Virus record (IMG/VR): IMGVR_UViG_3300025840_000188
Coordinates: 1 to 28,171 of that record
Direction: 5' to 3' (one strand)
Length of the DNA: 28,171 bases
Source of the DNA: a virus
Below, piece by piece: positions 1-8,423 of this stretch. The notes beneath the pieces are model-generated. The model was not told where the DNA came from. It worked only from the letters and a program-made list of their open reading frames with translations, and made no database searches. The position numbers were made by a program, and so were the translations under genes. Position 1 is the first letter of the stretch. Every line of letters begins with the position of its first letter.

Positions 1-185
1 GCATCAAGTGCACGCTGATCAGTAAAGTAAAGGTTGGTGATGCCCTCTGCTACATCGTCAGTCTCTAGGGCATCTGCATGTGCTACAGCGGCAGCAGAGG
101 CAGAAGCAATAACTCCTGCTGTAGCATTAAGTGCACGTTGATCAGTAAAGTAAAGGTTGGTGATGCCCTCTGCTAAATCATCTGT
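1..185 (-). repeat. Two direct copies of a 62-bp coding repeat in the tail-fibre gene
   Basis: Bases 1-62 and 124-185 are nearly identical and lie in the same frame, 123 bp (41 codons) apart. Each encodes the fibre motif around EGITNLYFTDQRAL. The first copy touches the window edge, so more units may follow outside. Confidence 0.85.
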
Positions 186-2078
186 TTTCTTAGCTGAGAA
201 CGTGGTATCAAAATCTACTAAGTCGTAGTATGTAGATCCGTCATTGGTAAATTGCCATACATCAGATGTTTCATTCCACTTGATATATACATTTGATGCG
301 CTACCTCTTTGTACCTCAATACCAGCATCTAGAAGTGGTGCAGAAGCACTAGAATTAAGGGTAACAATATTATCTTCAATCAAAAGTTCTGTAGTATTTA
401 CATAAGTAACAGAACCACTTACTGTTAGATTTCCTACTACAGTTAAATCATTTGAAATTGTTACGTCATCAGGGAGTCCAACGGTATAAATATTGCTAGC
501 AGAAGTTACTTCTACTTCATTTGTTGTACCTTGAACATCTGCAACAGCACCGACAACGTTAAAGCTTAGAGAATTAGCATTGTCATCATAGTCAATAGTT
601 AGATTGGTCTGTGTTCCATTAGAAATCATGGTAGCGATAGCGTCCTGTGCTCGCTCATCAAAACTTTCATTCATCCACAATGAGGATGCAGAATTGTAAA
701 TTGCTATGTCACCATCAGACAAACTTGTTAGCTTTACATCTGCTTCTTCACCAAATTTATGAGAGTTTATCATTCTGGCATAAATTCGACCACTATTTTG
801 ATGTTCTCTAAGAACAATGGCAACGGGTGTGCGAATATCTGGTGCTTCTCCTGCACTTGCAGACAATGTTCCTGCAGAAGCAGAGTTAGGATAAAGAGTT
901 GTTCCAACAGGCCAGCCTTGGGTATTTACATTAGTAATTGTTCCATTAATAACAACAAGTCCTGTTTCTGAACCGTTTTCAATATTTTGTGCAGCAAAAC
1001 CAATCATATATTCTGGATCTACAGATCCATCTGTTACTGCCTTAGCAATAGTAATTCTTTCCCCTTGAGCACCTGTTGCCATAACAAAAGAACCCTTGGG
1101 AATGTCTACACCACTATTATTTTTTGTTGGCGGCATAAATAATTTCATGCCTATAGAATGAAGAACGTCGTCACTCATTCCAAGATCTAGGGTGTTTTCC
1201 TCTGAATTCCAATATAATGTTCCAGGTGATACAGCAGAGGGGCTAGCAGATACATCAAAGTTAATACCACTAATATCAAAGGTGCTATCTGTATCTCTAG
1301 AAACTAGAGCAGAGGCGGTATTTAGTGGAGTAGCATTAGTAGAAATATCAATGGTATTAGATCCAGAACCAGATACTAATATACCGTTGCTTTCTGAAAT
1401 AGTTAGAGTATCGTTATAAACGGTTGCTACTGGATCAGTCCCTGAAGGCAAATCAATAGTAACAAAAGCTTCTGTTACTGCTTCTACAGCAGTTTCAAAG
1501 TCTGTAATATTTGAGGCAACGTGATTATGTGAGTTATCTGCAATAGAAGTAGAAATATTTATACTTGCAAGATTTGTTACTGTGGCACTTCCTGAAACAT
1601 CACCAGATAGTACAACATCAAAATTATTAATATCAAAGTCTAAAGTATTATCAACATCGTCATATGTAACAGAAATTCCATTTTCAATATTAGAAGTTAC
1701 CATATTCCCAACAGTATCTGCTACTGCTTCAGCAAAATCTGTAATAGTAGACGACGTATGATTATGAGAGTCATCCTGAATAACTACTGTAACGCTAGCA
1801 CTTGAAAGGTTTTGTATAGTTGTGCTACCAGAGGCATCACCAACAAGAGTTATGTTAAAATCTTGTACATCAAAGTTTAATATATTGCTAGTGTCATCAT
1901 ATGTTACTGATATGCCATTTTCTGTATTCTCATTGACCATATCACCGACAGTATCGGCAATAATTTCTCCCAAGTTATTGTCAATATCCTCTGCTAAAGA
2001 CTGAATATCTCCAGCGAAGTCTACTGGATCTGTATCCTGTGGATAAGGGAATCCATAATTATTTGTGGTTAATGCCAT
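1..2078 (-). CDS. Phage tail fibre / tail-tip structural protein (3' end outside window)
   Basis: The reading frame opens at an ATG at 2078 and stays open for about 692 codons to the left edge, so the C-terminus is missing. The protein is rich in Ser, Thr, Asn, Asp and Val, as phage fibres made of beta repeats are. It carries two copies of a unit of about 78 residues (ENGISVTYDD, then DxSHNHxxS, then ITDF), and near the left edge two copies of the fibre motif EGITNLYFTDQRALNA, close to the widespread EGxTNLYYTDxR motif of tail fibres. A module with GTTNEV and VGLPDDVTI is shared with the protein at 11119-11934. It likely forms a host-contacting fibre. Which phage structural family it belongs to cannot be fixed without alignment. 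Confidence 0.85.
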   Translation of the reverse strand, partial: MALTTNNYGFPYPQDTDPVDFAGDIQSLAEDIDNNLGEIIADTVGDMVNENTENGISVTYDDTSNILNFDVQDFNITLVGDASGSTTIQNLSSASVTVVIQDDSHNHTSSTITDFAEAVADTVGNMVTSNIENGISVTYDDVDNTLDFDINNFDVVLSGDVSGSATVTNLASINISTSIADNSHNHVASNITDFETAVEAVTEAFVTIDLPSGTDPVATVYNDTLTISESNGILVSGSGSNTIDISTNATPLNTASALVSRDTDSTFDISGINFDVSASPSAVSPGTLYWNSEENTLDLGMSDDVLHSIGMKLFMPPTKNNSGVDIPKGSFVMATGAQGERITIAKAVTDGSVDPEYMIGFAAQNIENGSETGLVVINGTITNVNTQGWPVGTTLYPNSASAGTLSASAGEAPDIRTPVAIVLREHQNSGRIYARMINSHKFGEEADVKLTSLSDGDIAIYNSASSLWMNESFDERAQDAIATMISNGTQTNLTIDYDDNANSLSFNVVGAVADVQGTTNEVEVTSASNIYTVGLPDDVTISNDLTVVGNLTVSGSVTYVNTTELLIEDNIVTLNSSASAPLLDAGIEVQRGSASNVYIKWNETSDVWQFTNDGSTYYDLVDFDTTFSAKKTDDLAEGITNLYFTDQRALNATAGVIASASAAAVAHADALETDDVAEGITNLYFTDQRALD
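1491..1924 (-). repeat. Diverged 78-codon tandem repeat in the tail-fibre gene
   Basis: On the minus strand the coding units starting near 1924 and 1690 are 234 bp apart and encode parallel segments: ENGISVTYDD, NxLxFD, GDxSGSxT, DxSHNHxxS and ITDF. The second unit loses similarity towards 1491. DNA identity is moderate, which points to an old duplication. Confidence 0.7.
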
Positions 2079-2095
2079 TAATTTTCACCAGTTTT

Positions 2096-2104
2096 ATTAT
2101 ATCA
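2096..2104 (-). promoter_or_regulatory. Extended -10 promoter TGATATAAT upstream of the tail fibre
   Basis: The minus strand reads TGATATAAT, ending 18 nt before the ATG at 2078. The same TGnTATAAT box recurs ahead of other left-arm genes at 7277, 10124, 11101 and 12651. No good -35 hexamer is visible, as is usual for extended -10 promoters. Confidence 0.6.
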
Positions 2105-2120
2105 TTATTAGACAGACTAA

Positions 2121-2139
2121 TCCCCGCTCAATGGCGGGA
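2121..2139 (-). terminator. Hairpin between holin-like gene and tail fibre
   Basis: CCCGC and GCGGG arms around a 6-nt loop lie just after the stop of the holin-like gene on the minus strand. There is no U-tract, so the terminator call is tentative. Confidence 0.4.
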
Positions 2140-2153
2140 ATCAATCTATAAAA

Positions 2154-2366
2154 CTACTCTGCGTTCTTTCCCCAACGATGATCGCTAGGGTCAAGGGCAG
2201 TAAGAACTAGTGGAATAACAGAGGCTAGGCCAGCTGCCAACCAGGATCTTATATCTGTCATATCAACAGCAAATACATCTGCTCCGTCAGCAAGAAACAT
2301 GCCGAGAACTACAGAAATAAAAACCTTGACATAAGACTTTATTAAGTTTACATACTTAGTATCCAA
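2154..2366 (-). CDS. Small membrane protein, holin-like
   Basis: A 70-residue protein begins at a TTG codon at 2366; a strong GGAGG six bases upstream supports this start. Two hydrophobic stretches (about residues 14-25, with VFISVVLGMFL, and 41-57, with WLAAGLASVIPLVLTAL) are separated by a short acidic segment, and the end is charged (DPSDHRWGKN). Size, two membrane segments and position beside tail genes fit a phage holin, which would let the endolysin reach the cell wall. No endolysin is next to it in this window, so holin is an inference from topology and context. Confidence 0.6.
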   Translation of the reverse strand: MDTKYVNLIKSYVKVFISVVLGMFLADGADVFAVDMTDIRSWLAAGLASVIPLVLTALDPSDHRWGKNAE

Positions 2367-2397
2367 TTTGCACCTCCAAACTAGGTAATATTGTACA

Positions 2398-3063
2398 CTA
2401 CTTTCTACTATTTATGTGGTTCACTTCTAAATAATTTATGTTCACATGGCTTGGCAACTCAGATATCCAATATATTATTTCAGCCATATCTTTACCCGTT
2501 ATTGCAGACTCCCTTTTTTCTCCTTCTACCGTGTCTATGGTTCCTGGACATAATTCAACTATCTTTATTCCATATTGTGGATATTCAAGCCTCATCGTAT
2601 CTACTAGGCCACCTATACCTCTTTTTGCATTTGTATAATTGCCACCTCCTGGATAGGCAAATTTTCCACCGAGGGACGATACAAAAATTATTGTTGCATT
2701 ATCAGACTTTTCCATATTGTTTGTAAATAGTTTAGAAAGATACATCGGTCCACTTACATTTAAACTATATGCATAATTAAAGTTTTCTGGCCTTTCATTT
2801 ATTATTTGTGTTGGGCTTGCTCCCCCACCAGCATTATTAACAAGGAGGTCTAACTTTATATCTTTATATTTTTCAAAAAATTTTTCTATTTCTTGAAAAT
2901 TGGTTATGTCCATTTTATATGTCTCTATATTTTCAGACTGTAGAGGAATCATTTTATCTATATTTCTAGAGACAGCTATTACCCTGTATCCATTTTCAGA
3001 TAGAAATTTGCAGGTTTGATAGCCAACCCCTTTGCTTGCCCCTGTTACAATAGCAGTTTTCAT
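2398..3063 (-). CDS. Short-chain dehydrogenase/reductase (SDR family)
   Basis: A 221-residue classical SDR. The Rossmann motif TGASKGVG is at residues 7-14, NNAG at 76-79, the catalytic Ser at about 129-130, and YxxxK with Tyr143 and Lys147. The family uses NAD(P)H to reduce or oxidise carbonyl and hydroxyl groups; the substrate is unknown. Its ATG overlaps the stop of the oxygenase gene before it (TAATG), so it is the last gene of the coupled cassette 2398-8423. SDR enzymes are common in sugar and lipid modification, which fits a cassette that alters a phage or host surface molecule, but this is inference. Confidence 0.9.
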   Translation of the reverse strand: MKTAIVTGASKGVGYQTCKFLSENGYRVIAVSRNIDKMIPLQSENIETYKMDITNFQEIEKFFEKYKDIKLDLLVNNAGGGASPTQIINERPENFNYAYSLNVSGPMYLSKLFTNNMEKSDNATIIFVSSLGGKFAYPGGGNYTNAKRGIGGLVDTMRLEYPQYGIKIVELCPGTIDTVEGEKRESAITGKDMAEIIYWISELPSHVNINYLEVNHINSRK

Positions 3064-3746
3064 TAGCTACGATATTCTTTAACATGATCGGGGTTATATG
3101 GATCATAACCCTCAACAAATATAAATGAGGTTGACATATATTTTTCACCAGAGATTATTGGGTGCGATTGATGAAAGTACGGATAGGTTGATGGAAATAT
3201 TATTGCAGATCCAGGTTCTGGCTTTACCCAAAAATCTATAGCAGGGTCTTGTATATTTGTTGTGGGCCTTCTCTCATCTTCATTAATTGCGAAAGATATT
3301 TGACCACCCCTATAATTATCATTGAAGTACATTACGATAGAATACATCAGGCTTCTATCTCCATCTAAACCATCATAATGTGGTCCAAGATTTCCACCCC
3401 TTGTATATTTGCACATGTCAAGGAATGGAGATATGTTTGGCTCAATGTCTAGTTCCCTATCTTTTACAAAAGAGTAGCATATTCTTTCTACGCCTTGCCT
3501 CATTGTCTCTATTACCTCAGAAACTAGCCGATTGTCTACAGAGTCCTTATTACGATAGTAGAGATCTTTTTTTTCACCGAAGCAATCTTCATTATTATTG
3601 CTGGCAAGCCATGGGTACCACTTTGTTATCGCTGAGTATGTTTGCTCATCATCATCTAATGAGTTTAACGAATCTATTATCCATTGAGGGTTTTCAAATA
3701 CATTTGTATAATAATAAACATTTTCATGAAGCCTTGTTAGTTCCAT
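3063..3746 (-). CDS. Fe(II)/2-oxoglutarate oxygenase, prolyl-4-hydroxylase-like
   Basis: A 227-residue protein with the double-stranded beta-helix core. Iron ligands are visible as His123-x-Asp125 (PHYDG) and His195; the 2-oxoglutarate-binding basic residue is Lys202 in SGEKYM. The segment MYFNDNYRGGQISF is typical of P4H-like enzymes (YLNDxxxGGE). Such enzymes hydroxylate proline or other residues using O2 and 2-oxoglutarate. It is one of four homologues in this cassette. Start and stop overlap its neighbours by TAATG, which indicates one transcript. The true substrate is unknown. Confidence 0.88.
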   Translation of the reverse strand: MELTRLHENVYYYTNVFENPQWIIDSLNSLDDDEQTYSAITKWYPWLASNNNEDCFGEKKDLYYRNKDSVDNRLVSEVIETMRQGVERICYSFVKDRELDIEPNISPFLDMCKYTRGGNLGPHYDGLDGDRSLMYSIVMYFNDNYRGGQISFAINEDERRPTTNIQDPAIDFWVKPEPGSAIIFPSTYPYFHQSHPIISGEKYMSTSFIFVEGYDPYNPDHVKEYRS

Positions 3747-4477
3747 TACGATACTTCACCCATCTTATATTTTCTACCTTGCTGATCTATTTTATATCCT
3801 TTTTTCAAAAGACTCTGCCACTCTTCTTTTTCTACCCTTTGCTGCTCTCTGGTCTTTTCCATTTCCTCTTTCCAACTCTCTTTTAATTCTTCTGGATACG
3901 CTGATTCATCTCTATCATCCCAAAAAGATCCGATTGTATATCTTACGCCAGACTTTAGTAATGTTACTTCATGCATATTTTCAAAGCTTCCAGAAAATGA
4001 AGCAAGTAGTCCAGTTTTAGGGGGTATTTCTATATTTTGCTTTACAAATCTTAAAATGCCGCCATCAAAATCATCATTTAAATATAAAAAGGAGGCATAT
4101 CTGCTTCTTTCGAATGCTCCAAAATTACCCATTTCGTCAGTATTATCTGAATGTGGCCTAGCATAAGCTCCTGGCTCCCATTTTTGAGTATGGAATCCTA
4201 TTTTAAATATGGTTTCTACTTCTAGATCATGTACCTCTGCAACAGTTTTTTTCATTTTGTCTTCTAAAATTTCAAAATAATTAGAAGGCAAATCAAGTTT
4301 TTCTAGCTCCTTGTCTTCTTTTGGCAAAGAAGAAGAGTATGATTCATAAAAAGATATTGGCATCCACTCCATCTTTTCGGATTCCGCTTGATTGTCTAGA
4401 AACTTTATGACAGAATCACACTCTCTCTTGGAGATAAAATTATCATATGTGATAATGTCTTTTGTATATCTATGCAT
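3746..4477 (-). CDS. Fe(II)/2-oxoglutarate oxygenase, prolyl-4-hydroxylase-like
   Basis: A 243-residue protein. The ATG at 4477 is chosen because AAGGAG lies seven bases upstream; an in-frame TTG at 4483 has no proper spacing. The core shows His109-x-Asp111 (RPHSDN), His169 (NMHEV) and Arg179 (SGVRYTIG), with FLYLNDDFDGGIL between them. The C-terminal 40 residues are charged and helical (KEEMEKTREQQRVEKEEW), an extension the sister enzymes lack. The sequence is clearly diverged from the other three oxygenases, so they probably act on different targets. Confidence 0.88.
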   Translation of the reverse strand: MHRYTKDIITYDNFISKRECDSVIKFLDNQAESEKMEWMPISFYESYSSSLPKEDKELEKLDLPSNYFEILEDKMKKTVAEVHDLEVETIFKIGFHTQKWEPGAYARPHSDNTDEMGNFGAFERSRYASFLYLNDDFDGGILRFVKQNIEIPPKTGLLASFSGSFENMHEVTLLKSGVRYTIGSFWDDRDESAYPEELKESWKEEMEKTREQQRVEKEEWQSLLKKGYKIDQQGRKYKMGEVS

Positions 4478-5132
4478 CTCCAAGCTCCTTTATTGTCCAA
4501 AAAAACGGACAGGTAAATCTAACTCCACTCTTTATTTCTGTAACTCCATGTATATAATTCATATCTCCAGGGAAGAAATAAGCAGCACCACGCTTCGGTT
4601 TAAACTGAATACCTTGTTTAGGAAAATAAAGCTCGCCGCCCTCATAGTCATCATTTAAATAAAATAGGCTGGCTAGATCATAATATGGAAAATCATTTGG
4701 CTTCCCCGCGTTTTCTCCTTCGTGCAACTCTTTATCTGCATGTGGGTGTTGATATTGACCTGGCAACCATTTAACTATGGTTGGTCCAGTTGCTTGTATT
4801 TTTACATTAAAATGTTCTTCAACTGGAACCTTTAATCTATCCATCATTTTTGTAATCATCAGAGGTATTTGTGGATTTACAGATCTTAAAGTTTCAAAAG
4901 TAGCAACCCTGTCTTTCCAATATTCTGACTCATATATCACAACGCCGTCCTCATCATAATGTGTTTCTGTTTGATCCCAGGTTGTGAGATTTTTAGCAAA
5001 GTTTGATAACGTGTCTAATTCTTTTTCTGTCATAAAGTTTTCTAGCTCAACAATATTGCTTGCGTCCATACCAAAATACCCAGAGGGTGTTATAGATACT
5101 GGTTTTTGTAAATTTTGAGGATTGGTAATCAT
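4470..5132 (-). CDS. Fe(II)/2-oxoglutarate oxygenase, prolyl-4-hydroxylase-like
   Basis: A 220-residue protein. The ATG at 5132 is preferred: AAGG precedes it and it lies just after the upstream stop, whereas the longer frame from a TTG at 5171 would overlap that gene. Iron ligands His131-x-Asp133 (HPHADKE) and His195 (YIHGV), and Arg205 (SGVRF) for 2-oxoglutarate, are all present, with LFYLNDDYEGGELYF between them. It resembles the 3746-4477 product most closely (PKxGxxxxF, SGVR endings). It overlaps the next gene by 8 bases. Confidence 0.88.
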   Translation of the reverse strand: MITNPQNLQKPVSITPSGYFGMDASNIVELENFMTEKELDTLSNFAKNLTTWDQTETHYDEDGVVIYESEYWKDRVATFETLRSVNPQIPLMITKMMDRLKVPVEEHFNVKIQATGPTIVKWLPGQYQHPHADKELHEGENAGKPNDFPYYDLASLFYLNDDYEGGELYFPKQGIQFKPKRGAAYFFPGDMNYIHGVTEIKSGVRFTCPFFWTIKELGDA

Positions 5133-5146
5133 GACAAAATTGTACC

Positions 5147-5914
5147 TTATTTGTAAGATCTTCTCTTCCAAATTTTATTCTTATACACCCCACCATTTTT
5201 TACTCTAAATCTAAGGGTGTTAATCATATTTTTTGTGTACATTCTTTCTGGGTTTTCTATTTTTATGTCTGATGACCAGTTTTCTCTTTTGAATGGAAAA
5301 AGCTGAGAATACGGTGTTCCAGCAGGCAAAACTCCAGTCCACCCTTTAAATAGAAAGAACGGAATGGTTCCAGCAATAAGCACCTTATCACTATCAACCA
5401 CACCACTTGTAGTAATAAATGGAAGATCAAACCTGTTCATAGGGTGTGTGTACAAAACACTATACCCTTCTGGTACAGTCACGGCCCAATTCATCCACCA
5501 AGCAAAATGGTTGTCATCGTACCCCATGGGGGTTACAAACTGGGGCATTGGAGATCTTTCATCAATAAAGTCTTTGTTTTGTTTATCTAAAACTTTGGCT
5601 CTAATCCTATTATTGTCGTAATAAAATTCTATGTCACAAGGCGTTCTTAAAACGTAGCCTGAAGACATAACATCTAACAATGCAGGACACGACTTCCATG
5701 TAGGTATTTTCCCACCATCTTGTGGATCAATATATGGCTTATTTGTTTGTGGATCAATCGCATATATGTCTGCATCTTTATACCACTTAGGAATCGTTTT
5801 TACGGAAGAAACTGGACATGACGGATGATTTTCTGTTAGATGATGCCTATTAGATGTAAAGATTATGCTTTTATCATTCACTTTTTGTTGTAAGCTTGAT
5901 TGTTCTTGATTCAT
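5147..5914 (-). CDS. DUF6065-like protein (paralogue of the next upstream gene)
   Basis: A 255-residue cytosolic-looking protein. The middle (about 95-205) has the order WAVTVPEGYSVLYTHPMNR, SGVVDSD, IPFFLF, LPAGTPYSQLFPF. This matches in order the segments of the 5874-6569 product and resembles my recollection of DUF6065, a family of unknown function. The N-terminus has WYKDAD and SCPALLD. The gene overlaps the upstream one by 41 bases. No catalytic motif is recognised. Presence beside the oxygenases suggests a shared pathway. Confidence 0.55.
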   Translation of the reverse strand: MNQEQSSLQQKVNDKSIIFTSNRHHLTENHPSCPVSSVKTIPKWYKDADIYAIDPQTNKPYIDPQDGGKIPTWKSCPALLDVMSSGYVLRTPCDIEFYYDNNRIRAKVLDKQNKDFIDERSPMPQFVTPMGYDDNHFAWWMNWAVTVPEGYSVLYTHPMNRFDLPFITTSGVVDSDKVLIAGTIPFFLFKGWTGVLPAGTPYSQLFPFKRENWSSDIKIENPERMYTKNMINTLRFRVKNGGVYKNKIWKRRSYK

Positions 5915-6569
5915 GACTTCCCACAGACTCCCCTCTACTATTCTCTGCTTTTCTATAAAGGTTTGTAAATTTTCCTAGTTTGCTAACTTTTTTATAAAAT
6001 TCAAAGTCTTCCTTAACTTGCTCTTTATTAATTGGATAAGGCTTATTTTGTATTTTTACCTCAAACTCTTGCAGAGCACCTAATGATATTGGAACAATGG
6101 TGGCAACAGGCGTACCTGCTGGTATTATTATTTCTACATTGGGCTTTGTTATCCTCCATGCGATAGGAATAGATGACTTAAAAAATGAGGTACTTATTAG
6201 GTTAGTAAAGCATTGAGCATTTTCATTAAATTCATTTGGAACGGGCATTACTAAAGTAGTAACACTTTCTTCTGTTACAACAGTAAGATATGTATTAAAG
6301 CTTATAGTAGCATTGCCTCTAGATGTAAAACAATACTTATTTCCGCTTATTACCTTAACGTGATCTGCGGTTGTATCACAAATTCCGTCCCAAATAAAGG
6401 ATATGTCCTCTGGAAAAGATATTCCCCATCCCAATGAGTTTGCCAGGGATAGGGGCATACATTGATATGCATGTTTGTTTGGCGTTTCATCCATCCATAA
6501 TCTTTTTACTTGTAGCTGTTCTATATTGGCAGATTTATCTATTTCTTTATGAACATGTATTGATCTCAT
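5874..6569 (-). CDS. DUF6065-like protein
   Basis: A 231-residue protein with DUF6065 hallmarks as I remember the family: AYQCMPLSLANSLGW at about 35-49, then ISFIWDG, then a beta-rich core with VMPVPNEF and IPIAWRITKPN, ending IPAGTPVATIVPIS. The family has no established function. The ATG overlaps the upstream oxygenase stop (ATGA), so translation is coupled. The 5147-5914 protein looks like a diverged duplicate. Partnership with the 2-oxoglutarate oxygenases is inferred only from gene order. Confidence 0.7.
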   Translation of the reverse strand: MRSIHVHKEIDKSANIEQLQVKRLWMDETPNKHAYQCMPLSLANSLGWGISFPEDISFIWDGICDTTADHVKVISGNKYCFTSRGNATISFNTYLTVVTEESVTTLVMPVPNEFNENAQCFTNLISTSFFKSSIPIAWRITKPNVEIIIPAGTPVATIVPISLGALQEFEVKIQNKPYPINKEQVKEDFEFYKKVSKLGKFTNLYRKAENSRGESVGSHESRTIKLTTKSE

Positions 6570-7255
6570 GACCCTGTTTCCTGATAAAACTCTGGGCTAT
6601 GGAACTTGTCTGAATAATCAAGCATTGTTACTAGTGAATATTTAGTTCCACTAATTACTGGCATAGCTCTATGAGGATACATAAAGTTTGATGGGAAAAC
6701 AAATAGATCCCCCGCTTCTGGCTTTACCTGTAGGTTTTGTAGTCTAAAAGATATTTCTCCACCTTCATAATTATCATTTAAATAAAGAACAAGAGATACT
6801 GTGCAGTTATATGAATATCCATGGTCGTGATGATATTCAAAGTGCTCTCCAGGGCCGTACTTAACAAGATTCATTGCCTCCCAATATCTAAGCTCCCCGA
6901 TGTTGTAATGTTTGGCATAGTCTTTTACAGGCTGCAACTGTCTATAGTGTAGTTCTGAATATATTTGGTTTATTGTCTGAACACCTGGAATATTTTCTGG
7001 TAATTGACCAGGCTTATATTTAAAGTCATGGCAATCTCTGTATTCAGGCATAAGCTCCTGATATCCCACATATGCTGGCATCCAACTTAGTGATGGGTTC
7101 CATGACCTATCTAAAATTTTTGAAATCTTTTCTACTATTTCATTTCCGTTACTTACAACGTTTTTATATACCCATATTCCATCTTTTAGTTCTTCAGAAT
7201 CTGTCCAAGTTTGTTCTTCAATTTCGTACCATGGACCTTGTGTTATTTTTTCCAT
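6566..7255 (-). CDS. Fe(II)/2-oxoglutarate oxygenase, prolyl-4-hydroxylase-like
   Basis: A 229-residue protein. The ATG at 7255 has GGAG seven bases upstream and is chosen over an in-frame TTG at 7270. Ligands are His142-x-Asp144 (YHHDHG) and His195 (YPHRAM), with Lys205 (SGTKYS) in the 2-oxoglutarate position; LVLYLNDNYEGGEISF lies between. Lys at that position is shared with the 3063-3746 enzyme and with prolyl-4-hydroxylases, while the other two have Arg, so the four split into two pairs. It has its own extended -10 at 7277-7285. Confidence 0.9.
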   Translation of the reverse strand: MEKITQGPWYEIEEQTWTDSEELKDGIWVYKNVVSNGNEIVEKISKILDRSWNPSLSWMPAYVGYQELMPEYRDCHDFKYKPGQLPENIPGVQTINQIYSELHYRQLQPVKDYAKHYNIGELRYWEAMNLVKYGPGEHFEYHHDHGYSYNCTVSLVLYLNDNYEGGEISFRLQNLQVKPEAGDLFVFPSNFMYPHRAMPVISGTKYSLVTMLDYSDKFHSPEFYQETGS

Positions 7256-7276
7256 TAATGCTCCAATCAAAGGAAA

Positions 7277-7285
7277 ATTATATCA
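7277..7285 (-). promoter_or_regulatory. Extended -10 promoter TGATATAAT ahead of the oxygenase gene
   Basis: TGATATAAT on the minus strand ends 21 nt before the ATG at 7255 and overlaps the stop of the preceding gene. It could start a separate transcript for the 7255-2398 part of the cassette. Confidence 0.55.
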
Positions 7286-7885
7286 CAGCAGAATTGGCAT
7301 CCATTTTTGAGGATATTGATCAGGTATTCTACTCAGGGTAGATAGATTAAAGGATATTGCTTTTTCTATATTCCTAAGTTGTATGTCTACTCCCGACTCA
7401 AACACTACTATAGTTCCAATAACTACCTCTGTTTCAGTTGAGTTTATTTTTATGCTAGCATCTTCATTTGCCTGTAGTATCCAGTATCCAGAAAATGAAG
7501 GGGCACCACCTCCACCTGTGTCATATAGTACATCATCTCTAAAAGATTCTTCATACTCAGATGTTAAATAGTACTTATTTTTTACTGTATTAATTTCTCT
7601 CTTACCACTAATTATTGATAACAGAGACACTACCTCTTTAAAACAAAGATACACAGATTCGTTATAAAGCTGAAAATAATTAAAAGATAGGTCGTTAACA
7701 CATGATCTATCATAAACAAAGCTTGCTCTATCTCCACCATTAAAAAGATAAACTTCCTCTTTGCTATTTCTTATAAAATCAATATCTTCTATTACATTTT
7801 TTGGAATAATTTCAGAGGTTAAAACAAGATTGCTGCGCTTTATTTTTTCAAACAAAACACTCTCTTTATGAGCATTAGTTTTCAT
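7283..7885 (-). CDS. Unknown protein, possible cupin/beta-helix fold without iron ligands
   Basis: A 200-residue protein that I do not recognise. The C-terminal half has the rhythm of a cupin or oxygenase jelly-roll: SGYWILQANEDASIKI, then VVIGTIVVFESGVDIQL, then ISFNLSTL. The second piece resembles the DLFVFPSxxxH strand of the neighbouring oxygenases, but no HxD or distal His is present. It may be a catalytically dead relative acting as a partner subunit, or unrelated. A Gly-rich GGGGAPSF loop precedes the jelly-roll. It overlaps the upstream gene by 11 bases. Confidence 0.5.
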   Translation of the reverse strand: MKTNAHKESVLFEKIKRSNLVLTSEIIPKNVIEDIDFIRNSKEEVYLFNGGDRASFVYDRSCVNDLSFNYFQLYNESVYLCFKEVVSLLSIISGKREINTVKNKYYLTSEYEESFRDDVLYDTGGGGAPSFSGYWILQANEDASIKINSTETEVVIGTIVVFESGVDIQLRNIEKAISFNLSTLSRIPDQYPQKWMPILL

Positions 7886-8423
7886 TTTTTATCCTTTTAG
7901 AAATTCTGTTATTTTGCCATGAATAAGGAAATGCTGGATCTCTAGGCATCTCCTCATCTGGATAATCCATCCTACCATTATTTTTTGTTTTTAATTCTTG
8001 ACCAATACCCTTTGTAGCTTTTTGATAAAAAGATTCCATTTTAGTATTTCTGTCGGGGGTAACATCTACATGAATACCAAATGTTCCCCACATAATAACT
8101 CTTGTCATATATCCATACCATGTCCACCACTTTTTACCACGATGTATTGGATTGATACTAGCCCTCTCACCATAATATATTCCATCTTCATTAGGACGGG
8201 AATATACGGAGTATACGTCTGGATACTTATGATACATATACGGAGAAGAAATTACTGTCCCTGCAGGAAAATCTTGATTGTGATACATAGAAATAAAGAA
8301 AGAATGAAGGCCACCACTTTTAAATTTGTGAGTAAATATCCAACTGTCGCCTAACTCTATTGGAAAACATTCAAAGTCTGCAGTAGCGACACCATTATCA
8401 TCCTTTGCTACAAAGCTTGTCAT
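7875..8423 (-). CDS. Hypothetical protein of the oxygenase cassette
   Basis: A 182-residue protein with no family recognised. It is rich in Tyr and Trp (HRGKKWWTWYGYMTR at about 92-106) and has beta-like segments at the N-terminus (GDSWIFTHKF, GLHSFFISMY, FPAGTVISSPYMYH). FPAGTVI echoes the IPAGTP turn of the DUF6065-like proteins, so it could belong to the same fold. The C-terminus is charged and probably disordered. Its ATG overlaps the stop of the Hint-protein gene (ATGA), which links the cassette to the structural genes. Confidence 0.6.
   Translation of the reverse strand: MTSFVAKDDNGVATADFECFPIELGDSWIFTHKFKSGGLHSFFISMYHNQDFPAGTVISSPYMYHKYPDVYSVYSRPNEDGIYYGERASINPIHRGKKWWTWYGYMTRVIMWGTFGIHVDVTPDRNTKMESFYQKATKGIGQELKTKNNGRMDYPDEEMPRDPAFPYSWQNNRISKRIKNEN

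Noticed and set aside
2391-4658. Plus-strand frames opposite the SDR and oxygenase genes
   Set aside because: They are shadows of AT-rich minus-strand genes with clear catalytic motifs.
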